Position numbers and translations under genes: made by a program. From Dyadobacter sp. Leaf189 (lineage in GTDB: Bacteria > Bacteroidota > Bacteroidia > Cytophagales > Spirosomataceae), in contig NZ_LMPS01000004.1 in the NCBI RefSeq assembly GCF_001424405.1, positions 740,537 to 804,536 on the forward strand: DNA of 64,000 nt. Reading direction: 5' to 3'. Shown in pieces: positions 27,523 to 35,593 of this stretch (position 1 is its first letter; the number at the start of each line of letters is the position of its first letter). The notes below the pieces were generated by a model, which searched no databases, was not told the origin of the DNA, and worked only from the letters and a program-made list of their open reading frames with translations.

Positions 27523-27594
27523 TTTAATTGCCACGAATGCACGAATGAGGCACGAAAGTATTCGTGCCTCATTCGTGCATTCGTGGCAATTAAA
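27523..27594. terminator. Perfect 34 bp inverted repeat between convergent genes
   Basis: Arms 27523-27556 and 27561-27594 are exact complements, with loop AGTA. The arm carries the sub-repeats CACGAATGCACGAATG and GGCACGAA and has A/T-rich ends. It lies 5 bp after the SusD stop and 23 bp from the stop of the convergent YoeB-like toxin, so it can act as a bidirectional terminator. The unusual length and perfection also fit a recent mobile repeat. Confidence 0.75.
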
Positions 27595-27617
27595 GGCCCT
27601 GTTGTAGATTACTTCCC

Positions 27618-27869
27618 TTAATGAAATCGACAGCGGACAATGATAATCAGATCTTTCTCGACTCTATAGACCAGGCGATGCTCTTCGTTAATGCGTCTTG
27701 ACCAATGACCTGAGAAATTAGAGCGCAGCATTTCCGGCTTTCCTTGTCCCTCGAAAGGAGTTCTCAAGCACTCTTTAATAAGCTCATTAATTTTCTTCGC
27801 GATACTCTTATCTGATATTTGCCACTCCAGATAATCTTCCCAGGCGCCTGTCTGCCAGGCGAGCATCAT
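27618..27869 (-). CDS. Txe/YoeB family toxin
   Basis: An 83-residue RelE-superfamily mRNA interferase, probably ribosome-dependent. It aligns with E. coli YoeB without gaps at the catalytic positions: Glu46 ('GKPEML'), Arg65 ('EEHRLVY') and His83. The family motif 'KINELIKECLRTPFEGQGKPE' and 'SRRINEEHRLVY' are present. It ends at His83 and lacks the last Tyr84 of E. coli YoeB. The gene starts inside the antitoxin stop (4 bp ATGA overlap), the standard antitoxin-first operon. Confidence 0.9.
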   Translation of the reverse strand: MMLAWQTGAWEDYLEWQISDKSIAKKINELIKECLRTPFEGQGKPEMLRSNFSGHWSRRINEEHRLVYRVEKDLIIIVRCRFH

Positions 27870-28072
27870 GGTTCTATCAGATCCCTAAAAATGAACTTTC
27901 CATTTTCAACATCTTCAATCGCTTTCAGCAAGAGCTCTCGATTGCGTGGATCACTCATCAAATATTCTGTCGTGTCCATTTGAGCAGAAGATTTGGGTTG
28001 AGATTTTAGTGTTCTCAAAAAATTCCGGATCGCTCGTTTTTCCCTTTTGGCCGGCACTGCAAGTCGTAACAT
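27866..28072 (-). CDS. Short YefM-like antitoxin
   Basis: A 68-residue protein directly upstream of, and overlapping, the YoeB-type toxin gene. The C-terminal half 'TEYLMSDPRNRELLLKAIED' resembles the toxin-wrapping tail of YefM/Phd antitoxins ('YLLSSPANAERLL'-type). The N-terminal 30 residues are basic and do not look like the usual Phd/YefM DNA-binding fold, so this is shorter than typical (about 80-90). Either the DNA-binding part has been replaced or lost, or translation starts at Met32. A minus-strand -7 box TATATTTG (28121-28128) lies 48 bp upstream. Confidence 0.75.
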   Translation of the reverse strand: MLRLAVPAKREKRAIRNFLRTLKSQPKSSAQMDTTEYLMSDPRNRELLLKAIEDVENGKFIFRDLIEP

Positions 28073-28138
28073 AGTGAAGATTTTTAATGTTAGTATGTGT
28101 CATGAATTGAGGAACCAGGACAAATATAAAAATATCCG

Positions 28139-29305
28139 CTAACTCTTCCGCATCGAAGAACCCCTCACTATCAGCTCGGTATTCAAAACTTTACGCTCGT
28201 GTAAATTGAGCTCCTCCGCGTCGACCAGCTGCAAAATCCACTCCGCCGTAGACTGCCCCATTTCCAGTGTGGGCTGGCGGATCGTAGTTAATCCAGGTCC
28301 AATGTAAGCCGATTCCGGGTTGTCGCTGAACCCAACCACACCCAGTTCGTCAGGTATAGCAATTCCCTTTTCTTTGGCAATGAGCATGATTTCAATGGCT
28401 GCCGAATCATTCACAGCGAAGATCGCATCCGGGCGCTCGGCGAGGTCGAGCAGGTACTGTCCGTAAATCCGCGCTTTTTGCTGGGTCAGCATGCCTTGAA
28501 TGACCATGTGGCTTTCAATGGTTTTGCCGTGTTTTTGCATTGCTGCTTTATAACCTCTCAGCCGCTCCTGGCTGACAAGTAAGGTAAGCGGCCCGCCGAG
28601 GTGCGCAATGCGTTCGTACCCGTTCAGGATCAAATGCTCCACCGCCATGAATGCGGATTCGAAATCATTCACCACCACTTTGGGCACGTCAATCTCTTCA
28701 CAGACCCGATTGAACAGGATCAGCGGGATACCCCTTTTTTCAAACACACTCAAATGATCAAAATTGTTCGTCTCCTGCGTCAGCGAGATCAGCAGCCCAT
28801 CTACCCTGTTCGCCAGCATTGCCTTCGTATTGGAAATTTCCACCTGATAGGATTCATTGCTCTGCATGATCGTCAGGTTATAGCCCGCCCTGGTCAGTAC
28901 CTCATGAGCGCCGATGATCACATTGGGGAAAAATGGATTATGAAATTCCGGCACGATCATCCCGATTGTATTCGTGCGGCTTTTCACCAGATTATAAGCC
29001 AGCTGGTTGGGCTGGTAGTCAAGCAAGGCGGCAGTGTCGAGTACCGCCTGCCGAGTATCCGGACTGATATCAGCGTGTCCGTGCAATGCACGTGAAACTG
29101 TAGAATTAGAAACCCCCAGCGTCCGCGCGATATCGATAATGGTTGTTTGGTGACGTTTTCTTTTCTGCTGAACCGCCGTAGAAACGTCTTTTTCCTGGAT
29201 TGTAAAATAGTAATTGCAAGGCTTGCAAAGGAACCGCTGCTTACCCCGAACATACCCAGCTTTCATAATTCCTTCTACCTGCCCGCACTTCACACATTTG
29301 ATCAT
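28139..29305 (-). CDS. LacI family regulator with N-terminal zinc ribbon
   Basis: A 388-residue regulator from the ATG at 29305. Residues 1-35 form a CxxC...CxxC zinc ribbon (Cys4, Cys7, Cys27, Cys30; 'MIKCVKCGQVEG' and 'FLCKPCNYYFT') like the N-terminal ribbon of IS1/InsA-type transposases. A LacI helix-turn-helix follows ('TTIIDIARTLGVSNSTVSRALHG', about residues 55-75), then a periplasmic-binding-protein-like sensor domain ('TIGMIVPEFHNPFFPNVI'). An upstream start at 29362 would leave almost no leader after a candidate -7 box at 29374-29381. It is divergent from SusCD and probably controls them through the palindrome at 29419-29444. Confidence 0.88.
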   Translation of the reverse strand: MIKCVKCGQVEGIMKAGYVRGKQRFLCKPCNYYFTIQEKDVSTAVQQKRKRHQTTIIDIARTLGVSNSTVSRALHGHADISPDTRQAVLDTAALLDYQPNQLAYNLVKSRTNTIGMIVPEFHNPFFPNVIIGAHEVLTRAGYNLTIMQSNESYQVEISNTKAMLANRVDGLLISLTQETNNFDHLSVFEKRGIPLILFNRVCEEIDVPKVVVNDFESAFMAVEHLILNGYERIAHLGGPLTLLVSQERLRGYKAAMQKHGKTIESHMVIQGMLTQQKARIYGQYLLDLAERPDAIFAVNDSAAIEIMLIAKEKGIAIPDELGVVGFSDNPESAYIGPGLTTIRQPTLEMGQSTAEWILQLVDAEELNLHERKVLNTELIVRGSSMRKS

Positions 29306-29373
29306 TTCAATTGTACTATTTAAATAAAACACTTCTGCACGCTCCCATTCCTGCCTTCTCACAAATCCAAGCT

Positions 29374-29381
29374 CAAAAATA
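29374..29381 (-). promoter_or_regulatory. Candidate -7 box for the LacI-type regulator
   Basis: The minus strand reads TATTTTTG (TAnnTTTG), placing a start near 29368. This favours translation from 29305 rather than 29362. No -33 TTG is seen. Confidence 0.4.
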
Positions 29382-29418
29382 AAGAATTATTATATTAATA
29401 ATTTATAAAACCATATAT

Positions 29419-29444
29419 CGGTAACGTATTCGCAAACGTTCCCG
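29419..29444. promoter_or_regulatory. Candidate LacI-type operator
   Basis: An imperfect 26 bp palindrome bounded by CGG and CCG, with core AACGTATTCGCAAACGTT (14 of 18 core positions symmetric about a central CG). This is the size and symmetry expected for a LacI-family site. It lies between the divergent regulator and the SusC gene and touches a promoter-like TAGTTTTTG. Confidence 0.6.
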
Positions 29445-29645
29445 ATAGTTTTTGAGCAATTTTGAGATTAGATAAGGTTTAAACCGCCTTGATTTCGGCA
29501 TTTGCACCGGTTAATTTCAGTTAAAAAGGCCCAGATCACACCGGATTGCAGCCTGAATTGCCTGTCTATTCTATATCTGAATCCGCGAGAAATCTGTTTC
29601 GAATTGAATTATTCCGTTATCCACTCTAACCCTATATTCTTTAAT

Positions 29646-32600
29646 ATGCAGAAAAAAATACGCATTTTGCTTGGGCTCCTATGCTTGTCGCTGAGCCTTG
29701 CACAGACCACTTTCGCCCAGTTGGGCAATGTCGCCGGAAAAGTAACTGATGAAAAAGGGGAAGGTGTTCCCGGAGCCAGCGTAACTGTTAAAGGCACGCA
29801 AACAGGAACCCTTACGAACGTGGACGGTACTTACGCCATTGAAGCGCCTGCAAATGCCACGCTGGTTTTCTCCTTTGTTGGTTACCTGAAAGAAGAAGTG
29901 GCCATTAATAACCGCTCTACCGTAAATGTTACGCTGAAAGTAGATGCGAAAGCGCTGGAGGAAGTAGTCGTGGTGGGTTATGGAACGCAGCGCAAGGTGG
30001 AAACCACCGGATCAATTGCTTCCGTCAAGTCCGATGAATTGACGCAACTACCTATTACAAACGTCGCGCAGGGACTTCAGTCCCGCGTTTCCGGCGTGCA
30101 GATCAACCAAAACTCCGGCTCGCCTGGCGGTAATATCAGCGTGAGGATCCGGGGAACAAACTCGATCAACGGCAATGCAGAACCGCTTTATGTGATCGAC
30201 GGAATTCAGATATCGAACAGCGGTGAGATCAATGATGTGAGTCCGCTTTCTACCATTAACCCCAATGATATCGAGTCTGTTGAAGTATTGAAAGACGCTT
30301 CTGCATCCGCTATTTACGGCGCACGTGCTGCTAACGGGGTTATCCTCATCACAACCAAACGCGGCAAAGCAGGCAGAACCAACGTTTCTCTCGAAAGCTA
30401 TTATGGCGTGCAGCAGGTGACGAAAAAACTGGATGTTTTAAACGCAGCCGAATTTGCGCAGCTTGAAAACGAAACATTCAAAAATAACGCTTACCCTGAT
30501 CCCGCGAGCCTGGGAGAGGGAGTTGACTGGCAGGATCTTATCTTCCAGAAAGCACCGATCCAAAATCACCAGCTCACGATCAGCGGGGGATCCGAGAAAA
30601 CGCAGCTGTCGCTTTCGGCCAACTACTTCGATCAGGATGGTGTGATCATTAATTCCGATTTCAAACGTTTCACTTACCGGCTCAATGTGGACCATAATGT
30701 TAGCAAGAAGCTGCGTGTGGGAACCAGTGTTATGGGAAGTTTTTCCAACAGCAATGGGGTTGAGGCCGGCAGTACAAGTGTTGGCGATGCCGGTGTGGTA
30801 ACCGGAACAGTGCTCGGAGCTGCTGTGGGCGCGCCACCAACTTTACAGCCCTACAAAGCCGACGGTTCTATATTCCCATTTGCGGAACAGGGGAATGGTC
30901 AGTACCGCGAAGTAATCAATCCATTGAATTACACGTCTATTTTGCGGAAGCGCAATATCAAGCGCGCATTGATCAACATTTACGGTGAATACACGATCCT
31001 TCCAGGACTTAGCTACCGGGCCTCTTTCAATGCAGATATAGACTCAAGACTTAACGACACCTACTTGCCTATTTCCATTATCGCTGCGAAAGACCGCAAC
31101 GATAATTCAGGAACTGCCGCCAAGTTCAATTCCAACATGCTGGGGCTTCTTCACGAGAGTGTACTTTCCTATGGTACCAAAATCGGTGCTCACCACAGTT
31201 TGAAATTTACGGGCTTGTTTGCCACTCAGGTAGAGAAATATAACAAAAACCAAATCAATGCAACCGGCTTTCCCAACGATGCGACCAGGAATGAAGCGCT
31301 CCAACTCGCGTTGAACCGAACAGTATTAAGCTCGCGCAACATGCAGCGACTGGATTCTTACATGGGCCGTATTAATTATGGTTTCAAAGACCGGTATTTT
31401 GTTGACGTTACTGCGCGTGTCGATGGTTCAAGCAAGTTTGGGGCCAATCATAAATACGGATTTTTCCCCGCAGTATCAGCAGCATGGCGCATTATTGAAG
31501 AGCCGTTCATGAAAGATGCGACTTGGCTTTCGGACCTGAAATTGCGTGGTAGCTATGGTATCACAGGAAATGCAGGCGGAATTGATCCTTACCAGTCACT
31601 TGCAACGGTGGAGTCTGGCGGCGGCTACAATATCAACCATACTTACTTTACTGCCATTCGTCCTTCCGGGATTTCAAACCCCGATCTGCGCTGGGAAAAG
31701 TCGACGCAAACGAACGTAGGTATCGATGCAAGTCTGCTTAATAACCGCTTCTCTCTGATTGTGGATTATTATGTCAAGAAAACAGAAGACCTTCTTTATA
31801 TCAAAACACTGCCGCTTTCCTCCGGTTACAGCAGCATTACCGGAAATTACGGCTCGCTGGAAAACAAAGGACTTGAAATCGCCGCAAATGCCAACCTGCT
31901 GAATGGTCCGGTAAAATGGAGCATTAATGGAAACCTGACCATTAACCGGAACAAGATACTAGATCTGGACGGCGGCACTACCGACGAAAGATTTATTACA
32001 AATTATACCGTTCTCAAAGTAGGTCAACCATTGGGCGTGTTTAAAACATACGTTTTTGACGGAATCAACCAGACCGGCGAAGCTATTATCCCTGGTTACG
32101 ACGGCAGGCTGGGCGGACACAAAGTGAAGGACCTCAATAATGACGGCGCCATTAATTCCGCAGACCAGATCATTACGGGCAATCCAAATCCGAAGTTCAT
32201 CTACGGTTTTTCTACGAATGTTACCTTTAAAAACTTTGACCTGAGTGCGTTTTTCTCAGGCACGGAAGGAAATGACATTTATAACGTAAGCCGCCTCTCA
32301 TTCGAGAACCCGCTGGGTCAGCGCAATCTTTTTCAGGGCGTAGAGAACCGGTGGACACCACAAAATCCAAGCAACCAGTATGTAAGTCCTGCCGTTGCCG
32401 GCAGATTGCCGATTTCTTCCTATGCAGTTGAAGATGGTTCGTACCTGCGCTTCAAGAACCTGATGCTGGGCTATACCCTGCCGACGATCAAAGGAATCAG
32501 CAGAATCAGGATTTATGTGAGCGGCAATAACCTGTTCACATTTACGAAATACAGCGGCTTCGATCCGGAAGTGAACACATATGCCAATTCCAACACGACC

Positions 32601-32669
32601 ATCGGAATTGACAACCTCGTTTATCCGCAATCGAAATCATTCCTGGGAGGCATTCAGCTTACGTTTTAA
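29646..32669 (+). CDS. SusC/RagA family TonB-linked outer-membrane receptor
   Basis: A 1007-residue TonB-dependent glycan importer. The ATG at 29646 starts a signal peptide ending 'LAQTTFAQ'; the upstream in-frame start at 29502 is not credible. The order is carboxypeptidase-like repeat ('VAGKVTDEKGEGVPGASVTVKG'), plug with 'EEVVVVGYGTQRK' and 'LYVIDGIQI', 'SAIYGARAANGVILITTKRG', then the barrel. There is no STN domain, so unlike the first SusC it is not a sigma-factor transducer; control by the divergent LacI regulator is likely. SusD follows after 17 bp. Confidence 0.95.
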   Translation: MQKKIRILLGLLCLSLSLAQTTFAQLGNVAGKVTDEKGEGVPGASVTVKGTQTGTLTNVDGTYAIEAPANATLVFSFVGYLKEEVAINNRSTVNVTLKVDAKALEEVVVVGYGTQRKVETTGSIASVKSDELTQLPITNVAQGLQSRVSGVQINQNSGSPGGNISVRIRGTNSINGNAEPLYVIDGIQISNSGEINDVSPLSTINPNDIESVEVLKDASASAIYGARAANGVILITTKRGKAGRTNVSLESYYGVQQVTKKLDVLNAAEFAQLENETFKNNAYPDPASLGEGVDWQDLIFQKAPIQNHQLTISGGSEKTQLSLSANYFDQDGVIINSDFKRFTYRLNVDHNVSKKLRVGTSVMGSFSNSNGVEAGSTSVGDAGVVTGTVLGAAVGAPPTLQPYKADGSIFPFAEQGNGQYREVINPLNYTSILRKRNIKRALINIYGEYTILPGLSYRASFNADIDSRLNDTYLPISIIAAKDRNDNSGTAAKFNSNMLGLLHESVLSYGTKIGAHHSLKFTGLFATQVEKYNKNQINATGFPNDATRNEALQLALNRTVLSSRNMQRLDSYMGRINYGFKDRYFVDVTARVDGSSKFGANHKYGFFPAVSAAWRIIEEPFMKDATWLSDLKLRGSYGITGNAGGIDPYQSLATVESGGGYNINHTYFTAIRPSGISNPDLRWEKSTQTNVGIDASLLNNRFSLIVDYYVKKTEDLLYIKTLPLSSGYSSITGNYGSLENKGLEIAANANLLNGPVKWSINGNLTINRNKILDLDGGTTDERFITNYTVLKVGQPLGVFKTYVFDGINQTGEAIIPGYDGRLGGHKVKDLNNDGAINSADQIITGNPNPKFIYGFSTNVTFKNFDLSAFFSGTEGNDIYNVSRLSFENPLGQRNLFQGVENRWTPQNPSNQYVSPAVAGRLPISSYAVEDGSYLRFKNLMLGYTLPTIKGISRIRIYVSGNNLFTFTKYSGFDPEVNTYANSNTTIGIDNLVYPQSKSFLGGIQLTF

Positions 32670-32686
32670 GCCCTAAACTTTGAAAT

Positions 32687-34183
32687 ATGAAACTTTCTAA
32701 AATAGCATTCAAGAAAATCCTTCCCCTCGTTGCGCTTGCATTGGGAACCGGTTCCTGCCAGTTGGAAGAAGAAGTTTACTCTTCGATCTTTGTCGAATCC
32801 TTTTATAAAACGGCCTCCGATTCTGAAAAAGGCTTGCTGTCAGTTTACGATGCCCTTAGCAGCCTTTACGGCGGTCCGGCTGCCACCATGGTACCTGATT
32901 TCAGCGCAGATCAGGTCTATCCGCGTGGCGTGGTAGGCCGCAACTCACTAACCTTATTCACGGTAGAACCAACTTATACAGTTCAGAAAAGTGCAGGTCG
33001 CACCAATGAATCGCCTCAGCAGCTCTGGATATCATCGTATAGTGGAATAGAAAGAGCCAACTGGATCATTACCAAAGTCCCGGACGCAACGATGGACGAG
33101 ACCCGGAAGAAACAAATCTTGGGAGAGGCTTACTTTCTGCGCGCTTTTTACTTCTGGACGCTCACCAAGAATTTCGGAGACGTGGTGGTAAAAACCGAAC
33201 CCAGCGTGACAGAAACCGAAGCCTATGCTCCGAAAAGTGCGGCAGCAGATGTTTACAAACAAATTTACAGCGATCTCGATCAGGCAGGACAGTCCGGGCT
33301 TGTCTCCTACCCTGCTAATGAAAAAGGGCGGCCTTCCAAAGAAGCCGTAGATGCGCTTTATGCCAAAGCTGCACTTTACAATCAGGACTGGGCGAAGGCG
33401 CTGGAAAAGGCAGAAGCTGTTATTAATTCTGGCAAATACGCTTTGCTGCCCAATGTAATGGATGTTTTCAGTTACCTGAAAGAAGATGAAGCGCGCCGGG
33501 AGAATATCTGGGCTTACGAAGCGGATCCTATTACGCCAGGAAACGGGCACCAGCTCACCAGTTTGGCTGGTCCGGTCGGCAGTGCGGGTGTGGAGTATTC
33601 AAAAACCTCCTATGGTTCGATGTTCGCCTATATGTCGTTTTTCAATTCATTTGATCCAAAAGACAAGCGCCGACAGTTACTGGACACTACTTTCATTGAT
33701 AAATCTGGCAAATGGGTTCCTCAGAAAAGCATTACACCCATAACTACGGATGCTGTTCTGATAAAGAAATACCAGGATCCCGTTTCCAGCACAGGTTTGA
33801 TCCCCAACATACCGATTCTGCGGATGGCGGATATTTACCTCATTGCCGCAGAAGCAGAGGCGCGTCTGAACGGACCTTCCGCTAAGGCTTATGAATTCAT
33901 CAATGCTGTCCGCACAAGAGCGGGCCTGGCCGACCTTGCAAAAGGATTGACCAAAGATGCTTTTATCGACGCCGTGATTCAGGAGAGATCGTGGGAATTG
34001 TTTGCCGAGGGCGACCGCTGGTACGACCTCACGAGAACAAACAAATTCCTCACCGTGATTCCCAAGGCGGTTAACTCCGTCTATCCTTCACGCCCGGTTC
34101 AACCCAAAAACAAATACTTCCCAATTCCCCAGGACGAGATCAATGCAAACCCGCTGATTGAACAGAACCCGGATTGGAAGTGA
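32687..34183 (+). CDS. SusD/RagB family nutrient-binding lipoprotein
   Basis: A 498-residue partner of the preceding SusC. The signal peptide ends in the lipobox 'LGTGSCQLEEE' (Cys near residue 24). 'LGEAYFLRAFYFWTLTKNFGD' is the conserved SusD helical motif, and the C-terminal 'VIQERSWELFAEGDRWYDLTR' and 'KYFPIPQDEINANP' match the family. It would cap the SusC barrel and bind the glycan at the cell surface. Confidence 0.94.
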   Translation: MKLSKIAFKKILPLVALALGTGSCQLEEEVYSSIFVESFYKTASDSEKGLLSVYDALSSLYGGPAATMVPDFSADQVYPRGVVGRNSLTLFTVEPTYTVQKSAGRTNESPQQLWISSYSGIERANWIITKVPDATMDETRKKQILGEAYFLRAFYFWTLTKNFGDVVVKTEPSVTETEAYAPKSAAADVYKQIYSDLDQAGQSGLVSYPANEKGRPSKEAVDALYAKAALYNQDWAKALEKAEAVINSGKYALLPNVMDVFSYLKEDEARRENIWAYEADPITPGNGHQLTSLAGPVGSAGVEYSKTSYGSMFAYMSFFNSFDPKDKRRQLLDTTFIDKSGKWVPQKSITPITTDAVLIKKYQDPVSSTGLIPNIPILRMADIYLIAAEAEARLNGPSAKAYEFINAVRTRAGLADLAKGLTKDAFIDAVIQERSWELFAEGDRWYDLTRTNKFLTVIPKAVNSVYPSRPVQPKNKYFPIPQDEINANPLIEQNPDWK

Positions 34184-34396
34184 GGCAATTTTGAATGATT
34201 GAATGAGTGAATGAATGAATGGTTGGTCACAATCGGCCGCAGCGCGGCCTCCTGTTTATAGAAACTGGCATTCCCCAAACAATCCCGAGCTCCGGAGGAG
34301 CTTCCTGGAAAACGAGCTGTAAAGAGAAAATGAATAAAGGTCCATGTAACAATCCGTTGTAGACCTTTTTTTACCTAAAATCAATGTGAATACAAT
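34184..34396. other. Intergenic region with tetranucleotide repeat and terminator
   Basis: Just after the SusD stop a short (TGAA)n-like run covers about 34190-34220. Small GC-rich palindromes such as CCGCAGCGCGG and GAGCTCC...GGAGCT follow. A terminator-like hairpin with arms AAAGGTC (34336-34342) and GACCTTT (34362-34368) and a T-tract ends near 34372, just before the next gene. This suggests that SusCD transcription is at least partly ended here. Confidence 0.55.
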
Positions 34397-35332
34397 ATGC
34401 TAAGTGTCGCTTTCTTCCTATCGCTTTTCTTGAACAACCCCTCCTTCGTTCCCCGGAATGAAAAGGTGAAGGAATTCAGGATCGTGGAGAATGACACGCT
34501 GACTTATACATTGAAACTCGCGCTTGACGACAAAGGCCGCCCGCAGTATTTTTTCAGAAACATTTTCACACCGGTTTGCTACACCAATGAATGCAAACCG
34601 GTGTATATCAATTTTTACTGGGACTTGCTGGGTAACTATATGCGGTACGACCTTCCCAAAAACAAAGTGCTCACAAAAGTGGATCACGACGAGTTTAAGG
34701 AAGAGGATTACCAGAAGTTGCAGGATATTCTCGCGCAACCCAACTCCATTTTCGCAGACCTCAAAATGGAGGATCTCATCACAACAGGTACTGAAGACCT
34801 CACGGATTCAGTGGATGTAAAAGCCGGTGCTACCTTGAAAACCATCAAAAATCAGGTGATCGACGGCGCAGTTTATACCTGCTATACCCTCTGGCAAATC
34901 GCCTACGGAAAAGCGGTACCCGAAATGCAGAAGATCATCGAAAGCTACACCGACGACAAGCTGCTGCACAGCTTCCTGACCAGCAACAATTACCATTATC
35001 AATATTGGGCAATGGAAAAAGTGGTAGGTAAGGATGGAAGTGTGTCAAAACCTTTTGAACAAGACTTGCAGCAGATCATCGCCGGCAAAAATATTTTTAC
35101 GGCCAAATATGCTTTGCAGCATGTGAACAACTCCTTCTTCGAAAGCGAAGCAAGGCAGGTCTGGCTCTGGGAAAGCTATCAGAAAGCTGCCTATCCATTG
35201 CAGATCACAATGTTGAAAAAGCTGGCCAATATTCCGCTCACCAGCTCACTCGCAAACAACCTTAAAGCCGCATTAACCAATGCAAACCAGGAACAAGCCT
35301 CGCTAATCAATCAAATACTGGCAAAAAACTAA
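34397..35332 (+). CDS. Secreted protein with flavinylation-like motif, possible ApbE substrate
   Basis: A 311-residue protein with a short N-terminal hydrophobic signal (LSVAFFLSLFL). It contains 'DVKAGATLKTIKNQVIDG' at residues 140-157. DxxAGAT resembles the ApbE flavinylation consensus Dxx(S/T)GA(T/S), in which the last Thr (here Thr146) receives FMN, with Ala in place of Ser/Thr. A Cys pair CYTNEC (61-66) and 'VYTCYTLWQIAYG' flank this region. The C-terminal third is helical and HEAT-like. The FMN-binding interpretation is inference, supported by an ApbE gene two genes downstream; no characterised family is recognised. Confidence 0.55.
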   Translation: MLSVAFFLSLFLNNPSFVPRNEKVKEFRIVENDTLTYTLKLALDDKGRPQYFFRNIFTPVCYTNECKPVYINFYWDLLGNYMRYDLPKNKVLTKVDHDEFKEEDYQKLQDILAQPNSIFADLKMEDLITTGTEDLTDSVDVKAGATLKTIKNQVIDGAVYTCYTLWQIAYGKAVPEMQKIIESYTDDKLLHSFLTSNNYHYQYWAMEKVVGKDGSVSKPFEQDLQQIIAGKNIFTAKYALQHVNNSFFESEARQVWLWESYQKAAYPLQITMLKKLANIPLTSSLANNLKAALTNANQEQASLINQILAKN

Positions 35333-35374
35333 ACTCATGAAAACACCTGACAAATTGCTAAACCCCTTCAAAGT

Positions 35375-35479
35375 CCCCGGGCTAAAGCCCGGGGCAATGG
35401 ATTATTTGTTCAATTTCTGTTGGCTGAAGCCAACCCGACCAATAGATTTTTTAATCAATTCCCGTTGGCTTCAGCCAAC
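35375..35479. repeat. Cluster of three GC-rich palindromes (REP-like)
   Basis: CCCCGGGC-taaa-GCCCGGGG lies at 35375-35394, followed by GTTGGCTGAAGCCAAC at 35419-35434 and GTTGGCTTCAGCCAAC at 35464-35479. These are typical extragenic palindromes. They sit between the secreted protein gene and the FAD oxidoreductase, within an open frame that is probably not translated. Confidence 0.7.
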
Positions 35480-35485
35480 GGAAAA

Positions 35486-35593
35486 GACAACAAGAGAGAC
35501 AATAAGAAAGACAATAAGAGAGACAACAAGAGAGACAACAAGAGAGACAATAAGAAAGACAATAAGAGAGACAATCGAGAAGACAATGGGAAA
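35486..35593 (+). repeat. Nine-copy 12 bp tandem repeat at a gene start
   Basis: Nine units of the pattern GACAAnAAGAnA (GACAATAAGAGA and close variants), the last two diverged. The final unit contains the ATG (35586) used as the start of the oxidoreductase. The repeats are purine-rich and free of stops in the gene's frame. A change in copy number would preserve frame but alter the leader. Confidence 0.8.

Noticed and set aside
35337-35585. N-terminal extension of the secreted oxidoreductase
   Set aside because: It would translate palindromes and tandem repeats and would bury the signal peptide 80 residues inside the protein.
35486-35593. CRISPR array
   Set aside because: The units are 12 bp, contiguous and without spacers, and no cas genes are present; it is a simple tandem repeat.
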